Part shown: piece by piece, positions 1-6,044 of the stretch
Position numbering within the stretch: the first letter of the stretch is position 1
How the letters are laid out: the number at the start of each line of letters is the position of its first letter
DNA from: an uncultured Polymorphobacter sp.
Lineage (GTDB): Bacteria > Pseudomonadota > Alphaproteobacteria > Sphingomonadales > Sphingomonadaceae
DNA length: 7,861 bases
Reading direction: 5' to 3'
Assembly: GCA_937894055.1 (NCBI GenBank)
Contig: CALDHQ010000055.1
Location: 1-7,861 of the forward strand
The notes under the pieces: generated by a model
The model's database searches: none
Told to the model about the DNA's origin: nothing
The model's input: only the letters and a program-made list of their open reading frames with translations
Made by a program: the position numbers and the translations under genes

Positions 1-356
1 TGCCGTCCATGCTGCCGCAGGTCCGCGCCGGGAAGCTCAAGGGGCTGGGCGTCACCTCGGCCCAGCGCTCCAAGGCGGCGCCCGACATTCCGGCCATCGC
101 CGAGACCGTGCCGGGCTATGTCGCCACCTCGTGGTACGGCGTCGGCGCGCCGGCCGGCACGCCCGAGCCGATCCTCGCGAGGCTCGAAGCCGCCATCGCC
201 GAGGCACTGAAGTCGCCGGACATCCAGAAGCGCTGGAGCAGCGATCTCGGCCTCGACCTGCCGCCGCCCGGCCGTGCCGGGTTCGACCAGTTCCTGGCCG
301 AAGACCGCAAGCTCTGGGAGCCCGCGGTCAAGGCGTCGGGCGTGAAGCTCGACTGA
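1..356 (+). CDS. Bug/TctC-family tripartite tricarboxylate transporter substrate-binding protein, C-terminal part (5' truncated by window)
   Basis: The frame is open from base 3 to the TGA at 354-356, giving about 117 C-terminal residues; the start lies before the window. The residues GKLKGLGVTSAQRS, then PDIPAIAETVPGY, then SWYGVGAPAGTPEPI are the conserved second-lobe signatures of Bug (TctC-like) extracytoplasmic solute receptors. After them come the family's usual helical tail (a long LxxAIAEAL helix and a final FLAEDRKLWEPAVKASGVK). These proteins bind carboxylates or related organic acids in the periplasm and deliver them to TctA/TctB membrane partners, or act as orphan receptors; the ligand cannot be read from this part. 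The next ORF begins 22 bp downstream on the same strand and starts like a flavin monooxygenase, which suggests a catabolic operon. The family call is firm; the substrate is unknown. Confidence 0.9.
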   Translation, partial: PSMLPQVRAGKLKGLGVTSAQRSKAAPDIPAIAETVPGYVATSWYGVGAPAGTPEPILARLEAAIAEALKSPDIQKRWSSDLGLDLPPPGRAGFDQFLAEDRKLWEPAVKASGVKLD

Positions 357-378
357 TCCCTCATCCGGAGTAGCGTTG

Positions 379-939
379 ATGTCTGTACAGTTTGCTGAAA
401 CTCCCGACGAAGCCGGGGAAATCGCGGCGCGCTGGCTCGACTCGTTCGGGACAGCGCTTCAGGCGCAGGATGCCGTTGCCGTCGCGGCGACCTTTATCTC
501 CGACGGACATTGGCGCGACGTGCTCGCCTTCACCTGGGACGTCGTCACTCATTCCGGCCGGACGGCGATCGAGGCGGCGCTGGAGCCGGTGTTCCGGCCG
601 ATCGGCTTCAACAAGGAAATCGCGCTGGCGCTGGTCCCCGGCATGGCAGCGCGCGAAGTCGCGGTCAGCGCCTTGGGCACCGTCTATTCACTGCAAGGCA
701 GCGAGGACGACCTTGCCGCGCCGCTGATCGACAAACTGCGCGCCGCGTGGAGCCTGCCGACCGCGCTGGCGTTCCTGGCGTGGTACGTGTTCGCGCCGCA
801 GTGCATTTCGACGCTGGCGGTGACGCGGCGCGAAACCAACGGCTGGAAATGGCCGGCGTTCATGTTCGGCTATCTGTTCGCCATGGCCTATGCGGGTGCC
901 GGCATCACCTATTGGACGGCGCGCTGGCTGTTGAGCTAG
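379..939 (+). CDS. Chimeric ORF: SnoaL-like N-terminus of an FAD monooxygenase fused in frame to the C-terminal domain of FeoB
   Basis: This ORF encodes 186 aa. The ATG at 379 has GGAG at 367-370, 8 nt upstream; a TTG directly before it (376) is a less likely start. Residues 1-65 (ARWLDSFGTALQAQD, then GHWRDVLAFTWDVVTHSGR) look like the SnoaL-like leader of NAD(P)/FAD-dependent monooxygenases. From about residue 67 the sequence is FeoB: LEPVFRPIGFNKEI, VPGMAAREVAVSALGTVYSL, then the last two membrane helices (AFLAWYVFAPQCISTLAV and FMFGYLFAMAYAGAGI). The monooxygenase Rossmann/FAD part is missing. So are the FeoB GTPase domain and most of its transport helices. The product is therefore very unlikely to carry out either parental activity. 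A genuine deletion fusion and a misassembly are both possible. It could also be annotated simply as a truncated FeoB. The two-part composition is recognised by family memory, not by alignment. Confidence 0.8.
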   Translation: MSVQFAETPDEAGEIAARWLDSFGTALQAQDAVAVAATFISDGHWRDVLAFTWDVVTHSGRTAIEAALEPVFRPIGFNKEIALALVPGMAAREVAVSALGTVYSLQGSEDDLAAPLIDKLRAAWSLPTALAFLAWYVFAPQCISTLAVTRRETNGWKWPAFMFGYLFAMAYAGAGITYWTARWLLS

Positions 940-967
940 GCGCGCCACACCCAATTCGAACCAACCT

Positions 968-1049
968 AACCCCGCTCATCCCGAGCGAAGTCGAGGGACA
1001 CCCCGACGGCCCAGCGTGTCCCTCGACTTCGCTCGGGATGAGCGGGGTT
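968..1049. repeat. 34-bp perfect inverted repeat, sphingomonad-type intergenic palindrome, probable bidirectional terminator
   Basis: The arms at 968-1001 and 1016-1049 are exact reverse complements over 34 bp and enclose a 14-nt loop (1002-1015). The arm core reads CCCGAGCGAAGTCGAGGGAC, a pattern scattered through intergenic regions of many sphingomonad genomes. It sits between two convergent genes, the ORF ending at 939 and the DUF1244 gene ending at 1070. Both transcripts would run into a very stable hairpin there. No T-tract follows on either side, so a terminator or 3'-end stabiliser role is inferred, not shown. Confidence 0.85.
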
Positions 1050-1069
1050 GGTGAAGGCTGAGGCCAGGC

Positions 1070-1369
1070 CTAGTGCGCGTTGCGCGCGACGCTGGCCGCC
1101 ATTGCCGCCAGTTGTGCATCGGTCGCCGGGGTCTGGTGGCGGGCTTTGTAGTCGGCGTAGCTCATCCCATAGACCTCGCTGCGCGCCGCCTCCTTGTCGA
1201 GCGCGACACCGGCGTCGGCTGCGGCCTCCGCCAGCCAGTCGGCGAGGCAGTTGCGGCAAAAGCCGCCGTGGATCATCAGGTCGATGTTCTGGACATCGGT
1301 GCGCTGCTGCAAATGCGCCAGCAAACGGCGAAAGGCGGCGGCCTGAACGGCATCATTGTCGCGTAACAT
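1070..1369 (-). CDS. DUF1244 family protein
   Basis: The 99-aa product carries the DUF1244 (SMc04008-like) hallmark HGGFCRNCLADW around residues 34-45, with cysteines 38 and 41. Other family motifs are TDVQNIDLM (24-32) and EVYGMSYADYKARHQ, then ATDAQ at the C-terminal side. The ATG at 1369 was chosen because GGAG lies 8 nt upstream and the protein then begins just before the conserved AAFRRLLAHL helix; extending to an upstream ATG at 1420 adds residues foreign to the family. The family is short, cytosolic and common in alphaproteobacteria; its biochemical function is not known to me. The gene is divergent from pyruvate kinase, and as I recall the two are often neighbours in alphaproteobacteria. 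The CxxC-like pair could bind a metal, but this is speculation. Confidence 0.9.
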   Translation of the reverse strand: MLRDNDAVQAAAFRRLLAHLQQRTDVQNIDLMIHGGFCRNCLADWLAEAAADAGVALDKEAARSEVYGMSYADYKARHQTPATDAQLAAMAASVARNAH

Positions 1370-1440
1370 ACGTATGTCTCCGGTATGCAGGTGCAGTCTG
1401 ACGTTATAAGGTAAGTCCATTCAAAGACTGCGAGGATATT

Positions 1441-2895
1441 TTGGCCCAACTGGTTTCGCCGCGCCGCCGCAAGGTCAAGATTCTCGCCACGCTGGGGCCG
1501 GCATCGAAAACCCCGGACATGATCCGCGCGCTGTATTTCGCCGGCGCCGATGCGTTCCGCATCAACATGAGCCACGGCGCCAACGCCGACCGTGCCGAAT
1601 TGATCGCCAATATCCGCGCGCTTGAAAAGGAAATCGGCCGGCCGCTGACCATCCTTGCGGACTTGCAGGGGCCCAAGCTGCGCTGCGGCAAGTTCGCGCA
1701 GCCCAAGGTCGAGCTGCTGTACGGCAAGACCTTCACCTTCGACCATGACCCGACGCCCGGCGACGTGACGCGGGTCGAGCTGCCGCACCGCGAGCTGTTC
1801 GCAGCACTCGCCCCCGGCGCGCGGCTGCTGCTCGATGACGGCAAGATCGTGCTGCGCGTCCATCATGTCGATGCGGCGCGCATCGAAACGCGCGTCGAAG
1901 TCGGCGGCTTCCTGTCGAACCACAAGGGCGTCAACGTCCCCGATGTCGTCGTGCCGTTGCCGGCGCTGACCGCCAAGGACCGTTCCGACCTGGCGTTCGC
2001 GCTTGAACAAGGCGTCGATTGGATTGCCTTGAGCTTCGTCCAGCGCCCCGAAGACGTCGCCGAAGCGCGCGCGCTGATCGGCGGCAAGGCGTCGCTGCTG
2101 GCGAAAATCGAAAAGCCGCAGGCGCTCGACCGCCTCGCCGAAATCCTCGAACTCGCCGACGCGGTGATGGTGGCGCGTGGCGACCTCGGCGTCGAACTGC
2201 CGCCCGAACAGGTGCCGCCGGCGCAAAAGCGCATTGTCGGCATGGCGCGCACCATGGGCAAGCCGGTGGTCGTGGCGACGCAGATGCTCGAATCGATGAT
2301 CGTCTCACCCTCCCCGACCCGCGCCGAAGTCAGCGACGTCGCAACCGCCATCTACGACGGCGCCGATGCAGTGATGCTGTCGGCCGAAAGCGCCGCGGGC
2401 GCCTTCCCGGTCGAGGCCGTCGCGATGATGGACAAGGTCGCCTGCGAGGTCGAGGACGACCCGCAATATTACGCCCGCGTCCACTTCCACGAGACCGAAA
2501 CCGACGCCACCACCGCCGATGCACTGTCGGCCGCCGCGGCGCAGATCTCGCGCACCATTGGCGCGCGCGCGGTGGCGTGCTTCACCATTTCGGGCTCGAC
2601 CGCGCGCCGCGCCGCACGCGAACGCATGCTCGTGCCGGTGCTGTGCCTGACCCCCAAAAAGGCCACCGCGCGCCGCATGGGGCTGGTCTGGGGCGTCCAC
2701 GCCGTCGAGACGCGCGACGTCAAGGACTTCGAGGAAATGGTCGAAAAGTCGAAGCGCATGGCGCTGCGCACGCAGCTCGCGCAGGGCGGCGATGTGCTGG
2801 TGCTGATCGCCGGCGTGCCGTTTTCAACGCCGGGAACGACGAATGTCATCCATGTCGTGCGGCTGACGGGGGACGAGTTGAAGGATTACGGGTAA
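1441..2895 (+). CDS. pyk: Pyruvate kinase (EC 2.7.1.40)
   Basis: The 484-aa enzyme catalyses the final ATP-forming step of glycolysis, phosphoenolpyruvate plus ADP to pyruvate, in the cytosol. Visible motifs are LATLGPAS (15-22), RINMSHG (40-46), DLQGPKLRCG (74-83) at the edge of the B domain, and SLLAKIEKPQALD with catalytic Lys222 and Mg-ligand Glu224. Further on are MVARGDLGVELP with Mg-ligand Asp248, VVATQMLESM (277-286), and AEVSDVATAIYDGADAVMLSAE around 295-316. A full C-terminal domain (about 355-484) ends NVIHVVRLTGDEL. Length is normal for bacterial PK. The start is TTG at 1441 with GAGGA at 1432-1436, a 4-nt spacer; no ATG or GTG fits upstream. Lys79 occupies the position that is Glu117 in rabbit muscle PK, which predicts activity without K+. 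A GC-rich palindrome follows the stop. Confidence 0.97.
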   Translation: MAQLVSPRRRKVKILATLGPASKTPDMIRALYFAGADAFRINMSHGANADRAELIANIRALEKEIGRPLTILADLQGPKLRCGKFAQPKVELLYGKTFTFDHDPTPGDVTRVELPHRELFAALAPGARLLLDDGKIVLRVHHVDAARIETRVEVGGFLSNHKGVNVPDVVVPLPALTAKDRSDLAFALEQGVDWIALSFVQRPEDVAEARALIGGKASLLAKIEKPQALDRLAEILELADAVMVARGDLGVELPPEQVPPAQKRIVGMARTMGKPVVVATQMLESMIVSPSPTRAEVSDVATAIYDGADAVMLSAESAAGAFPVEAVAMMDKVACEVEDDPQYYARVHFHETETDATTADALSAAAAQISRTIGARAVACFTISGSTARRAARERMLVPVLCLTPKKATARRMGLVWGVHAVETRDVKDFEEMVEKSKRMALRTQLAQGGDVLVLIAGVPFSTPGTTNVIHVVRLTGDELKDYG

Positions 2896-2904
2896 GGGAT
2901 TCAA

Positions 2905-2970
2905 GGGCCTCCGGCGGGCAGGCCTGAGGCCTGCACCCGGTTGAAGAGCGCACAGCGCCGCCGGGGGCTC
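2905..2970 (+). terminator. Nested GC-rich palindrome after pyk, possible terminator or leader structure
   Basis: An inner hairpin has a perfect 7-bp stem (2918-2924 with 2928-2934) and a TGA triloop. Around it, 2905-2917 pairs with 2958-2970 over 13 bp, with two G-T wobbles. It lies between the pyk stop (2895) and the catalase-like start (2990), ending about 10 nt before the latter's G-rich ribosome-binding stretch. No T-run follows, so Rho-independent termination is uncertain. Elements with a CCTCCGGCGG core are frequent 3' of genes in GC-rich alphaproteobacteria. Confidence 0.5.
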
Positions 2971-2989
2971 GGCGTGAATGGGGGGCACA

Positions 2990-4033
2990 ATGACGAATGA
3001 ATTGCCACCGCAGTGGCAGGACCGGATACCCGAATCGGACCGCGCGCAGGCCAGCATCGACGCCGCTGCGATCAACAGTTTTCAGCGTGATTTTGCCAGA
3101 CGCGGGGACGGCAATCCGCACCGCGCCTTCCATGTCAAATCGCACGCCGGCTTGCGCGGCACGCTGCGGATATTGCCCGGCCTGCCCGCCATTGCGCGCC
3201 ACGGCATCTTCGCCGCGCCGCGTGACTTTTCGGCGCTGGTGCGACTGTCGAACGGCTTCAGCGCCACCAAGCCCGACTGGTTTCCCGACCTTGTCGGGCT
3301 GGCGGTGAAGGTCGAGGGCGTTGACGGCGACAAGCTGCTGCCCGGCGAAGCACGTGCGGCGACGCAGGATTTTCTGGCGCTCGACCGCGGCTATCTGCCC
3401 GTCGACCACGCCGGGCACCTGATGGTGATTTCGCTGGCGACGGGCAATCTGCTGACCGCACCGTTCAAGCTGCTGCGCGGGCTGGGCATCGCCAAGGGCC
3501 TTGAGGTCATCTTCTGGACGATCGGCTGGTCGCTGCGCCGGCTGTTCCTGAAAAGCGTCGTGACCATCGGCTTTTCGGGCGTCGTGCCGGTGTCGGTCGG
3601 GCCGACGCCGGCGAAGTTCCACTGGCGCCCGCGCCAGTCGGGGCCGGCACCGGGGCGCAGTCGCGGGTCATGGACCGACTATCTGCGTGACGATTTGCGG
3701 CGGCGTCTGGCGGCCGGCGACATCGGCTTCGACCTGTATCTGCAGTTCCATGTCGATGATGTCCGCACCCCCGTCGATGGTGGCTACGCCTGGGACACCG
3801 GCGTCGCGCCGATGGTCAAGGTCGCCGAGCTGGTGGTGAAGTCCTGCGACCTCGACGGGGCCGCGGCGCAGGCGAGCGAGGCCGAGGTCAACCGGCTGGC
3901 GTTCAACCCCTGGCACGGCATCGCCGCGCATCAGCCGGTCGGCAATATCCAGCGCGTGCGCGGACTGATTTACCAGAAGAGTGCGGCGCTGCGATCGGCG
4001 GCGGCCGACCCGCGGCAGTCAGAGCAGGCCTAG
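2990..4033 (+). CDS. Catalase-superfamily protein (y4iL/SrpA-like haem-dependent peroxidase-type)
   Basis: The 347-aa product matches the catalase-like family often annotated 'catalase family protein' (y4iL-like). Key stretches are RAFHVKSHAGLRG (45-57, His48 at the place of the distal catalase His), VRLSNGF (84-90), PDLVGLAVKVEG (99-110), TQDFL (125-129), and RLAFNPWHGIAAHQPVGNIQ (302-321), followed by RVRGLIYQKSAALR. The start at 2990 is preferred (G-run at 2980-2985); an in-frame ATG at 2978 would add four residues. A hydrophobic stretch near 171-206 is probably buried core. No signal peptide is seen. In an ungapped match of RLFSYPDTH in true catalases to RLAFNPWH here, the haem-ligating Tyr becomes Asn306, so normal catalase activity is doubtful. 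A role in peroxide or lipid-peroxide chemistry is only inferred. The 3' end overlaps the convergent HAD gene by 15 bp. Confidence 0.85.
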   Translation: MTNELPPQWQDRIPESDRAQASIDAAAINSFQRDFARRGDGNPHRAFHVKSHAGLRGTLRILPGLPAIARHGIFAAPRDFSALVRLSNGFSATKPDWFPDLVGLAVKVEGVDGDKLLPGEARAATQDFLALDRGYLPVDHAGHLMVISLATGNLLTAPFKLLRGLGIAKGLEVIFWTIGWSLRRLFLKSVVTIGFSGVVPVSVGPTPAKFHWRPRQSGPAPGRSRGSWTDYLRDDLRRRLAAGDIGFDLYLQFHVDDVRTPVDGGYAWDTGVAPMVKVAELVVKSCDLDGAAAQASEAEVNRLAFNPWHGIAAHQPVGNIQRVRGLIYQKSAALRSAAADPRQSEQA

Positions 4034-4624
4034 GCGCTGCAGTTCGGCGCGCAGCGGCGCGGCGCCGGTGAAGTGGTGGCCGGGGAAGCCCGCGGCCTCG
4101 CCGGCGACAACATTTTCAAGCCTGTCGTCGATGAACAGGCCCTGCCCGCGCGCCAGCCCGAAGCGGTCGAGCGCCAGCGCGTAGATTGCCGGATCGGGCT
4201 TGGTCAGCCGCTCGGTGCCCGACACGACGATATCGCGGAAATGGTCGAACACCGGCGCACTGGCGCGGAACGGCACCCAGAATTCGGCGCTGAAATTGGT
4301 GATGCCGAACAGCGGCACGCCGCGTGCGGCAAGGTCATCGACGAGGTCGAGCATCCCCGGCACCGGCCCCGAAATGGTTTCGAGCCAGCGCGGCACATAG
4401 GCGGCGATGAGGTCGGCGTGATCGGGGAACGCGGCGGTGAGTTCGGCGGTGGTTTCGCGCCACGGGCGGCCGGCGTCATGCTGGAAGTGCCAGTCATGCG
4501 TCACGACGTTCGCCAGGAACCAGTCGAGCTGCGCCGGATCGGCGATCAGCTTGGCGTAGAGAAAGCGCGGATCCCAGCCATAGAGAACGTTGCCGATGTC
4601 AAAGACGACAGCGGTAGGCGGCAT
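4019..4624 (-). CDS. HAD-superfamily hydrolase (YihX-like phosphatase)
   Basis: The 201-aa cytosolic protein has all four HAD motifs. Motif I is VVFDIGNVLYGW with nucleophile Asp9; Gly11 replaces the usual second Asp, as in YihX-type proteins that begin DxGNV. Motif II is FGITNFS (Thr109). Motif III is RLTKPDPAIY (Lys142). Motif IV is LFIDDRLENV (Asp166, Asp167). An alpha-helical cap (about 18-85) lies after motif I, as in subclass IA haloacid-dehalogenase-like phosphatases. A sugar-phosphate or nucleotide-like substrate is plausible but not shown. It lies 44 bp after rpmJ on the same strand and may be read from that promoter. No clear Shine-Dalgarno precedes the ATG at 4624 (the upstream minus-strand sequence is C-rich). 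Its end overlaps the catalase-like gene by 15 bp. Confidence 0.92.
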   Translation of the reverse strand: MPPTAVVFDIGNVLYGWDPRFLYAKLIADPAQLDWFLANVVTHDWHFQHDAGRPWRETTAELTAAFPDHADLIAAYVPRWLETISGPVPGMLDLVDDLAARGVPLFGITNFSAEFWVPFRASAPVFDHFRDIVVSGTERLTKPDPAIYALALDRFGLARGQGLFIDDRLENVVAGEAAGFPGHHFTGAAPLRAELQRLGLL

Positions 4625-4668
4625 GACGATGGGGGACGAATCAGGCGCAGGGCCGGAAACGCAGCTGA

Positions 4669-4794
4669 TCAGCCCTGACGCGCCTTGAAACGGCGGTTGG
4701 TCTTGTTGATCACATAGGTGCGGCCACGGCGGCGGACGACCTGGCAGTCGCGGTGGCGGCCCTTGAGCGACTTGAGCGAGTTACGAACTTTCAT
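4669..4794 (-). CDS. rpmJ: 50S ribosomal protein L36 (bL36)
   Basis: This 41-residue gene reads [18 protein letters not shown], then [16 protein letters not shown], then RFKARQG and TGA. This is the alphaproteobacterial form of bL36, a small basic protein of the large ribosomal subunit that contacts 23S rRNA. The zinc-binding C-C-C-H set of the classic form is absent: only Cys17 and His14 remain, so it should be a zinc-independent type. The 41-aa length fits this form rather than the 37-38 aa zinc type. It stands alone, outside the usual ribosomal protein operon, between galE and a HAD hydrolase; solitary rpmJ is common in this group. The Shine-Dalgarno is weak (a GGGA about 10 nt upstream). 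A good sigma70-like promoter lies just upstream. Confidence 0.97.
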   Translation of the reverse strand: MKVRNSLKSLKGRHRDCQVVRRRGRTYVINKTNRRFKARQG

Positions 4795-4838
4795 TGCGGT
4801 AGTCCCGTCGAATTCTGGTGTCGGTATGGAAAGGCGCG

Positions 4839-4867
4839 TTCCTAGGGGCGAGGCCCGGCCAAGTCAA
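4839..4867 (-). promoter_or_regulatory. Probable sigma70-type promoter of rpmJ
   Basis: On the minus strand a TTGACT -35 box (4867-4862) is separated by 17 bp from TAGGAA (4844-4839) as the -10 box. It sits in the 90-bp gap between the galE stop and the rpmJ ATG and would give a leader of roughly 35-40 nt. The near-consensus -35 and the ideal spacing support it; the -10 box is weak. It would let rpmJ, and perhaps the HAD gene, be expressed independently of galE. Confidence 0.55.
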
Positions 4868-4884
4868 GGCCGCAGCAGTGGCAA

Positions 4885-5883
4885 TCAGACGTTTGAGCGC
4901 TGCGCCAGCCCGCGCTCCCACGCCAGCGCATGGCCGACAATGGTATCGAGGTCGGCGTAGCGCGGCACCCAGTCGAGTTGCTGCAGGATCAACTCCCCCG
5001 TCGCCACCAGTGCATCCGAATCGCCGCCACGGCGCGGTGCCAGCACACGGTCGAGCTTGACCCCGGCGACGCGGTCGACAGCGTCGAGCACTTCGAGCAC
5101 CGAAAAGCCGCGCCCATAGCCGCAGTTGAGCGTCAGCGAGGTGTCAGGCGCGGCCATCAGCCGGTCGAGCGCCGCGACATGCGCGGCCGCCAGGTCGCTG
5201 ACATGGATATAGTCGCGCACGCCGGTGCCGTCGGGCGTGGCGTAGTCGGTGCCATAGACCGCGACCGAGGCGCGCTTGCCGAGCGCGGCTTCGACGGCAA
5301 TCTTGATGAGGTGCGTCGCACCGGCGGTCGACTGGCCGGCACGCCCCTGCGGATCGGCACCCGCGACGTTGAAATAGCGCAGCGCGGCGTAGTTCAGCGG
5401 GTGCGCGGCCGCGACATCGGCAAGCATCAGCTCGGTCATCAGCTTCGACGTGCCATAGGGATTGATCGGCAGGCGCGGCGTCGTCTCGTCGACGGGCACG
5501 CGTTCGGGCGAACCATAGACCGCCGCTGTCGACGAAAAGATGAAGTGGCGAATGCCGTTTCGCACCACCGATTCGAGCAGGTCGCGCGTCGCGGCGGTGT
5601 TGTTGCGGTAATATTTGAGCGGGTCGGTGACCGATTCGGGGACGATGATCGAACCGGCGAAGTGCATCACCGCATCGATGCCGCGCGCCGCGACGATGCT
5701 GTCGATCAGCGCGCCGTCGGCGACATTGCCCTGATGGAAGCTCGCGGCTTCGGGCACTGCCCAGCGAAAGCCGGTGCTGAGATCATCGAGCACCGTCACG
5801 GTGTGGCCGGCATCGAGCAGCGCCAGCACGGCATGGCTGCCGATATAGCCGGCGCCACCGGTGACCAGAACATTGGCGGACAT
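4885..5883 (-). CDS. galE: UDP-glucose 4-epimerase (EC 5.1.3.2)
   Basis: The 332-aa extended short-chain dehydrogenase interconverts UDP-glucose and UDP-galactose with bound NAD, feeding galactose use and surface polysaccharide synthesis in the cytosol. Seen are VTGGAGYIGS with the GxxGxxG NAD site (Gly9, 12, 15), DDLSTG (33-38), MHFAGSIIVPESV (73-85), FSSTAAVYG (116-124; Ser118/Thr119), and the catalytic pair in NPYGTSK (Tyr143, Lys147). Substrate-side motifs are LRYFNVAGADPQGR (168-181) and DGTGVRDYIHVSDLA (218-232). Length is typical. The ATG at 5883 was chosen because AAGGGA lies 6 nt upstream and the protein then starts right at the first beta strand; a frame start at 5943 would add 20 unrelated residues. 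It is first in the galE-rpmJ-HAD run and divergent from the lipoprotein gene. Confidence 0.97.
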   Translation of the reverse strand: MSANVLVTGGAGYIGSHAVLALLDAGHTVTVLDDLSTGFRWAVPEAASFHQGNVADGALIDSIVAARGIDAVMHFAGSIIVPESVTDPLKYYRNNTAATRDLLESVVRNGIRHFIFSSTAAVYGSPERVPVDETTPRLPINPYGTSKLMTELMLADVAAAHPLNYAALRYFNVAGADPQGRAGQSTAGATHLIKIAVEAALGKRASVAVYGTDYATPDGTGVRDYIHVSDLAAAHVAALDRLMAAPDTSLTLNCGYGRGFSVLEVLDAVDRVAGVKLDRVLAPRRGGDSDALVATGELILQQLDWVPRYADLDTIVGHALAWERGLAQRSNV

Positions 5884-5971
5884 CAAATTCCCTTTGCCGT
5901 GAAGGCGACGCCGCGTTGTCCGGAAAACTGCGCTGCCGCGCAAGTCCTAAGCGAATGGCGACAATTCACGC

Positions 5972-6000
5972 TTGGCGCGATTCGCCGGCGAGTCCATATT
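5972..6000 (+). promoter_or_regulatory. Candidate sigma70-type promoter of the DUF4136 lipoprotein genes
   Basis: TTGGCG (5972-5977) and CATATT (5995-6000) are separated by 17 bp; each matches four of six consensus bases. The site lies in the 161-bp galE/lipoprotein intergenic region, about 45 bp before the ATG at 6045. No equally good promoter was found for galE on the other strand of this region. Confidence 0.4.
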
Positions 6001-6044
6001 GCCGCCCGTCATCCCCCCTGACAGGCTCGAGGAGTACCATCACC

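Noticed and set aside
1370..1440. Possible divergent promoters between DUF1244 and pyk, including an AT-rich TTATAA
   Set aside because: No -35 box with acceptable spacing could be paired with TTATAA or other -10-like sequences on either strand, so no promoter is claimed.
1276..2226. Long minus-strand open frame (316 codons) running through pyk
   Set aside because: It is antisense to the strongly supported pyruvate kinase, has a composition typical of GC3-biased shadow frames (Arg/Gln/Asp-rich), and matches no family.
4019..4624. HAD hydrolase as an inactive enzyme because motif I reads DIGN instead of DxD
   Set aside because: YihX-type phosphatases naturally carry DxGNV at this place and are active, so the Gly is not evidence of inactivation.
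4073..4678. Plus-strand open frame of 201 codons across the HAD gene
   Set aside because: The minus strand shows all four HAD motifs; the plus-strand frame shows none and only mirrors codon bias.
5884..5971. galE promoter on the minus strand
   Set aside because: Only weak pairs (for example TTGCGC with GACAAC at 17 bp) were seen, with too few consensus bases to report.
4930..6021. Plus-strand open frame of 363 codons across galE
   Set aside because: It is antisense to galE, whose catalytic motifs are complete. The frame is rich in Arg, His and Gly with no recognisable domain, as expected for a GC-rich shadow.
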